Below are positions 62,400 to 64,000 of a stretch of 64,000 bases of DNA, one piece after another. Position 1 is the stretch's first letter, and each line of letters starts with the position of its first letter. The notes beneath the pieces are model-generated. The model did not search any database and was not told the origin of the DNA. It saw only the letters and a list, made by a program, of their open reading frames with translations. A program made the position numbers and the translations under genes. This DNA comes from Desulfomonile tiedjei (lineage in GTDB: Bacteria > Desulfobacterota > Desulfomonilia > Desulfomonilales > Desulfomonilaceae): assembly GCA_016218715.1 (NCBI GenBank), contig JACRDG010000053.1:124001-188000 (forward strand), in the 5' to 3' direction.

Positions 62400-62666
62400 C
62401 TAAGCTTCTGGGCTCGTGTACAGCTCCGGTTTCAGCGCATCGTCATCCGTGAAGAGTCGCCGGAAGGAGAGACCCACCAGGATCATGCTCCCAATGGCCG
62501 CGGCCGCGGTAATCATGAGCATGACCACAATCTGGTACCGGGCCGCTTCCGCTGGGTCCACCCCACCAAGAATCTGACCGGTCATCATGCCGGGTATGCT
62601 GACCATCCCTACTACCATGAGTGTGTTGATTGTGGGGGTCATCCCTGCACGGATAGCTTCCCGCAC
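62400..62666 (-). pseudogene. C-terminal remnant of a FetB/YbbM-type membrane permease
   Basis: Only 88 residues remain of a protein usually about 250 long. REAIRAGMTPTINTLMVVGM, then VSIPGMMTGQILGGVDP, is the signature of the UPF0014/FetB iron-export permease, followed by one more membrane helix. The frame is closed by a TGA immediately before the first preserved codon, and fdhD ends 40 bp away, so the N-terminal two-thirds is deleted. It is unlikely to function alone. Confidence 0.75.
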
Positions 62667-62708
62667 TCAGTCGATCGCCGGGCTTTCAACGGTAAGAAGG
62701 CGCAAGGA

Positions 62709-63524
62709 TCACTCTTGGGACAGGTCGGCCCCACCATGGGGAAAGTAGTTGAAACGTCCGCCTCGGACGTACGTGACCACGTCGATACGCGATTGGCGAG
62801 CGATGGACACTGCCAGAGCGCTTGCGCTGGATCGGGAAACCACGATGGGGAAGCGACTTCTGGCAGCCTTCGTGATGACCTCCGAAGTAATCCTTCCGGT
62901 GGTGAGGAGCAGTTTGTCCCTTGTCACGATCCCGTTGAGAAAACAGTGGCCTATGACCTTGTCCACCGCATTGTGGCGCCCCAGGTCTTCCCGAATGAAA
63001 TGATTGCGATCTCCATCCGCCAGGGACGACGCGTGCACCCCCCGCGTGACGCGATAGAGCCCTGGATAGGTGTCCAGTTCCTGCATTCGCTTCAGGATCA
63101 CCGAACACGAGACGCGCAGGGGTTCTCGCCGGTCATCCCTGGGGGCCAATGCGGCTTTGACTGAAAACACCACCCCGCCGGCGCACCCCGATGTAAGCAT
63201 CCCTTTCTGCCCGACGGTTTCCATGCGTTCTTCCGGAACGTCCAACTCCAGGCGGACGATCCTGCTTCCGTGGTCCACATGGCATACCAGGATTTCGGCC
63301 GGCGCCTCCAACACCCCCTCTGAGACGAGAAAGCCCACGAACAACTCTTCGATGTGGGTCGGGAGCGTCGCGATGGAGAGGATCTCTCGATCGTTGACGA
63401 AGAGCGTGTAGGGGATTTCCCGGGCCAGGGAGATCGGGTAGGGTTCCAACGCGCCCTTGGAGTAGCGCAGCGCGGGAACTTCTACAGTGAGTGGGTCGAT
63501 GGTGCCCGTGTTTCGATCAGACAA
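62709..63524 (-). CDS. fdhD: formate dehydrogenase accessory sulfurtransferase FdhD
   Basis: This encodes 271 residues. TSGCAGGVVF holds Cys114, here a lone cysteine where the E. coli protein has a CxxC pair. EDLGRHNAVDKVIGHCFLNG and LLTTGRITSEVITKAARSRF are diagnostic. FdhD passes sulfur from IscS to the Mo/W-bis-MGD cofactor so that formate dehydrogenase becomes active. The facing fdhA is the obvious client. The start is a TTG with AAGGGA upstream. It lies downstream of the ModE-like gene in the same direction. Confidence 0.95.
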   Translation of the reverse strand: MSDRNTGTIDPLTVEVPALRYSKGALEPYPISLAREIPYTLFVNDREILSIATLPTHIEELFVGFLVSEGVLEAPAEILVCHVDHGSRIVRLELDVPEERMETVGQKGMLTSGCAGGVVFSVKAALAPRDDRREPLRVSCSVILKRMQELDTYPGLYRVTRGVHASSLADGDRNHFIREDLGRHNAVDKVIGHCFLNGIVTRDKLLLTTGRITSEVITKAARSRFPIVVSRSSASALAVSIARQSRIDVVTYVRGGRFNYFPHGGADLSQE

Positions 63525-63611
63525 TAAATTATCCCTTCTGGAGTTGAGCCCCGGCAGGTCACAGGTAATCCTCCGGACGGTCTAAACCATGCTTTGGCGC
63601 AGCGGCAATGC

Positions 63612-63992
63612 TCAAAGCGCTCCACTATCGCTCTCTTCGTGCTCCAGAGGTGTGGGCTGGACCCCATCAATGAGAAAGAGATCCTCGAACTGAGTGTCGG
63701 TGTACCGCTTGCAGCGATTACGGAGCCGGGTGTAGGTCTCCAGGAGTTCCAGCCCTTCTTTGGTGAGCCGGGACCCGTCCCCGGTCCTCTCCACGATCTT
63801 GAACCCACAGCGTTTCTCGGTGGCCTTGATCTTTCCCCACACCGCCCTGAATGGCTGCTTCAGCCGTCGAGCGGCCTTGTTCATCGAACCGAGTTCGAGA
63901 ATCGACTCCAGTATGCGGAGTCTGCCCGTGCCGATGACAAGCTCTCCCGCGTCATTCTCGATCCATATCTTGGAACGGACTCGAAGAGTCAT
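63612..63992 (-). CDS. ModE N-terminal-domain-like regulator
   Basis: This encodes 126 residues. VIGTGRLRILESILELGSMN, then KAARRLKQPFRAVWGKIKAT, is the LysR-like winged helix of ModE. ERTGDGSRLTKEGLELLETY completes the domain. The molybdate-binding Mop domains of full ModE are absent, as in many anaerobes. It is followed by fdhD and probably regulates genes of Mo/W cofactor enzymes. How it senses a signal is unclear. It ends 8 bp from the window edge. Confidence 0.85.
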   Translation of the reverse strand: MTLRVRSKIWIENDAGELVIGTGRLRILESILELGSMNKAARRLKQPFRAVWGKIKATEKRCGFKIVERTGDGSRLTKEGLELLETYTRLRNRCKRYTDTQFEDLFLIDGVQPTPLEHEESDSGAL

Positions 63993-64000
63993 TCAACACC

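Overview
The window looks like a chromosomal contig from a strictly anaerobic, moderately GC-rich Desulfobacterota-type bacterium (former Deltaproteobacteria; Syntrophia/Desulfomonile-like is a guess from gene content). The clues are a selenocysteine formate dehydrogenase, an anaerobic phenol-carboxylation gene set, ADP-forming acyl-CoA synthetase, cobamide genes, frequent TTG/GTG starts and many ankyrin, PilZ and Hpt proteins.

Region 1 (1-9,433) is accessory DNA. It has a frameshifted serine recombinase, a Tat-exported metallo-hydrolase, a seven-residue-repeat protein, a tight operon of unrecognised small genes with ribbon-helix-helix proteins, DnaA-box-like sites and a secreted ankyrin protein. 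It ends at a 3' fragment of tRNA-Arg(TCT), which looks like an attachment site. Next come a MITE-like element with TA flanks (9,456-9,618) and a 186-bp palindromic repeat that cuts off a small RHH gene.

Region 2 (10.5-32.4 kb) is mostly housekeeping: enoyl-CoA hydratase, TrmO, an MFS transporter, MscS, CDF, a ferritin-like protein, a small cobamide cluster (cobU-cobT-cbiL), an Hpt protein, an unusually large GlmS-like protein, a LysM protein, dprA and topA.

Region 3 (32.8-44.4 kb) is the most coherent system. A divergent LysR regulator faces ubiX, a PNPOx-like gene, phenylphosphate synthase A and B (PEP-synthase-like halves), a UbiD decarboxylase/carboxylase, an acyl-CoA ligase, a Tm-1-like (UPF0261) gene, phenylphosphate synthase C (CBS pair) and a VOC protein. 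Together these predict phenol -> phenylphosphate -> 4-hydroxybenzoate -> 4-hydroxybenzoyl-CoA, with UbiX supplying prenyl-FMN to UbiD. The Tm-1-like, PNPOx-like and VOC genes have no assigned step.

Region 4 (44.4-59.6 kb) holds a membrane glycosyltransferase, a 22-repeat ankyrin protein, PilZ and receiver proteins, an FMN reductase, an HNH nuclease, a REP-associated tyrosine transposase between two inverted REP pairs, PurL with two PurS-like modules, an acyl-CoA synthetase and a third ankyrin protein. Region 5 (60.2-64 kb) holds selenocysteine fdhA with a visible SECIS hairpin, then fdhD and a ModE-like regulator on the other strand, with a fetB remnant between them. REP-type palindromes and their composite elements recur at 9.6, 16.4, 19.1, 51.4, 52.1 and 56 kb, nearly always against gene ends.
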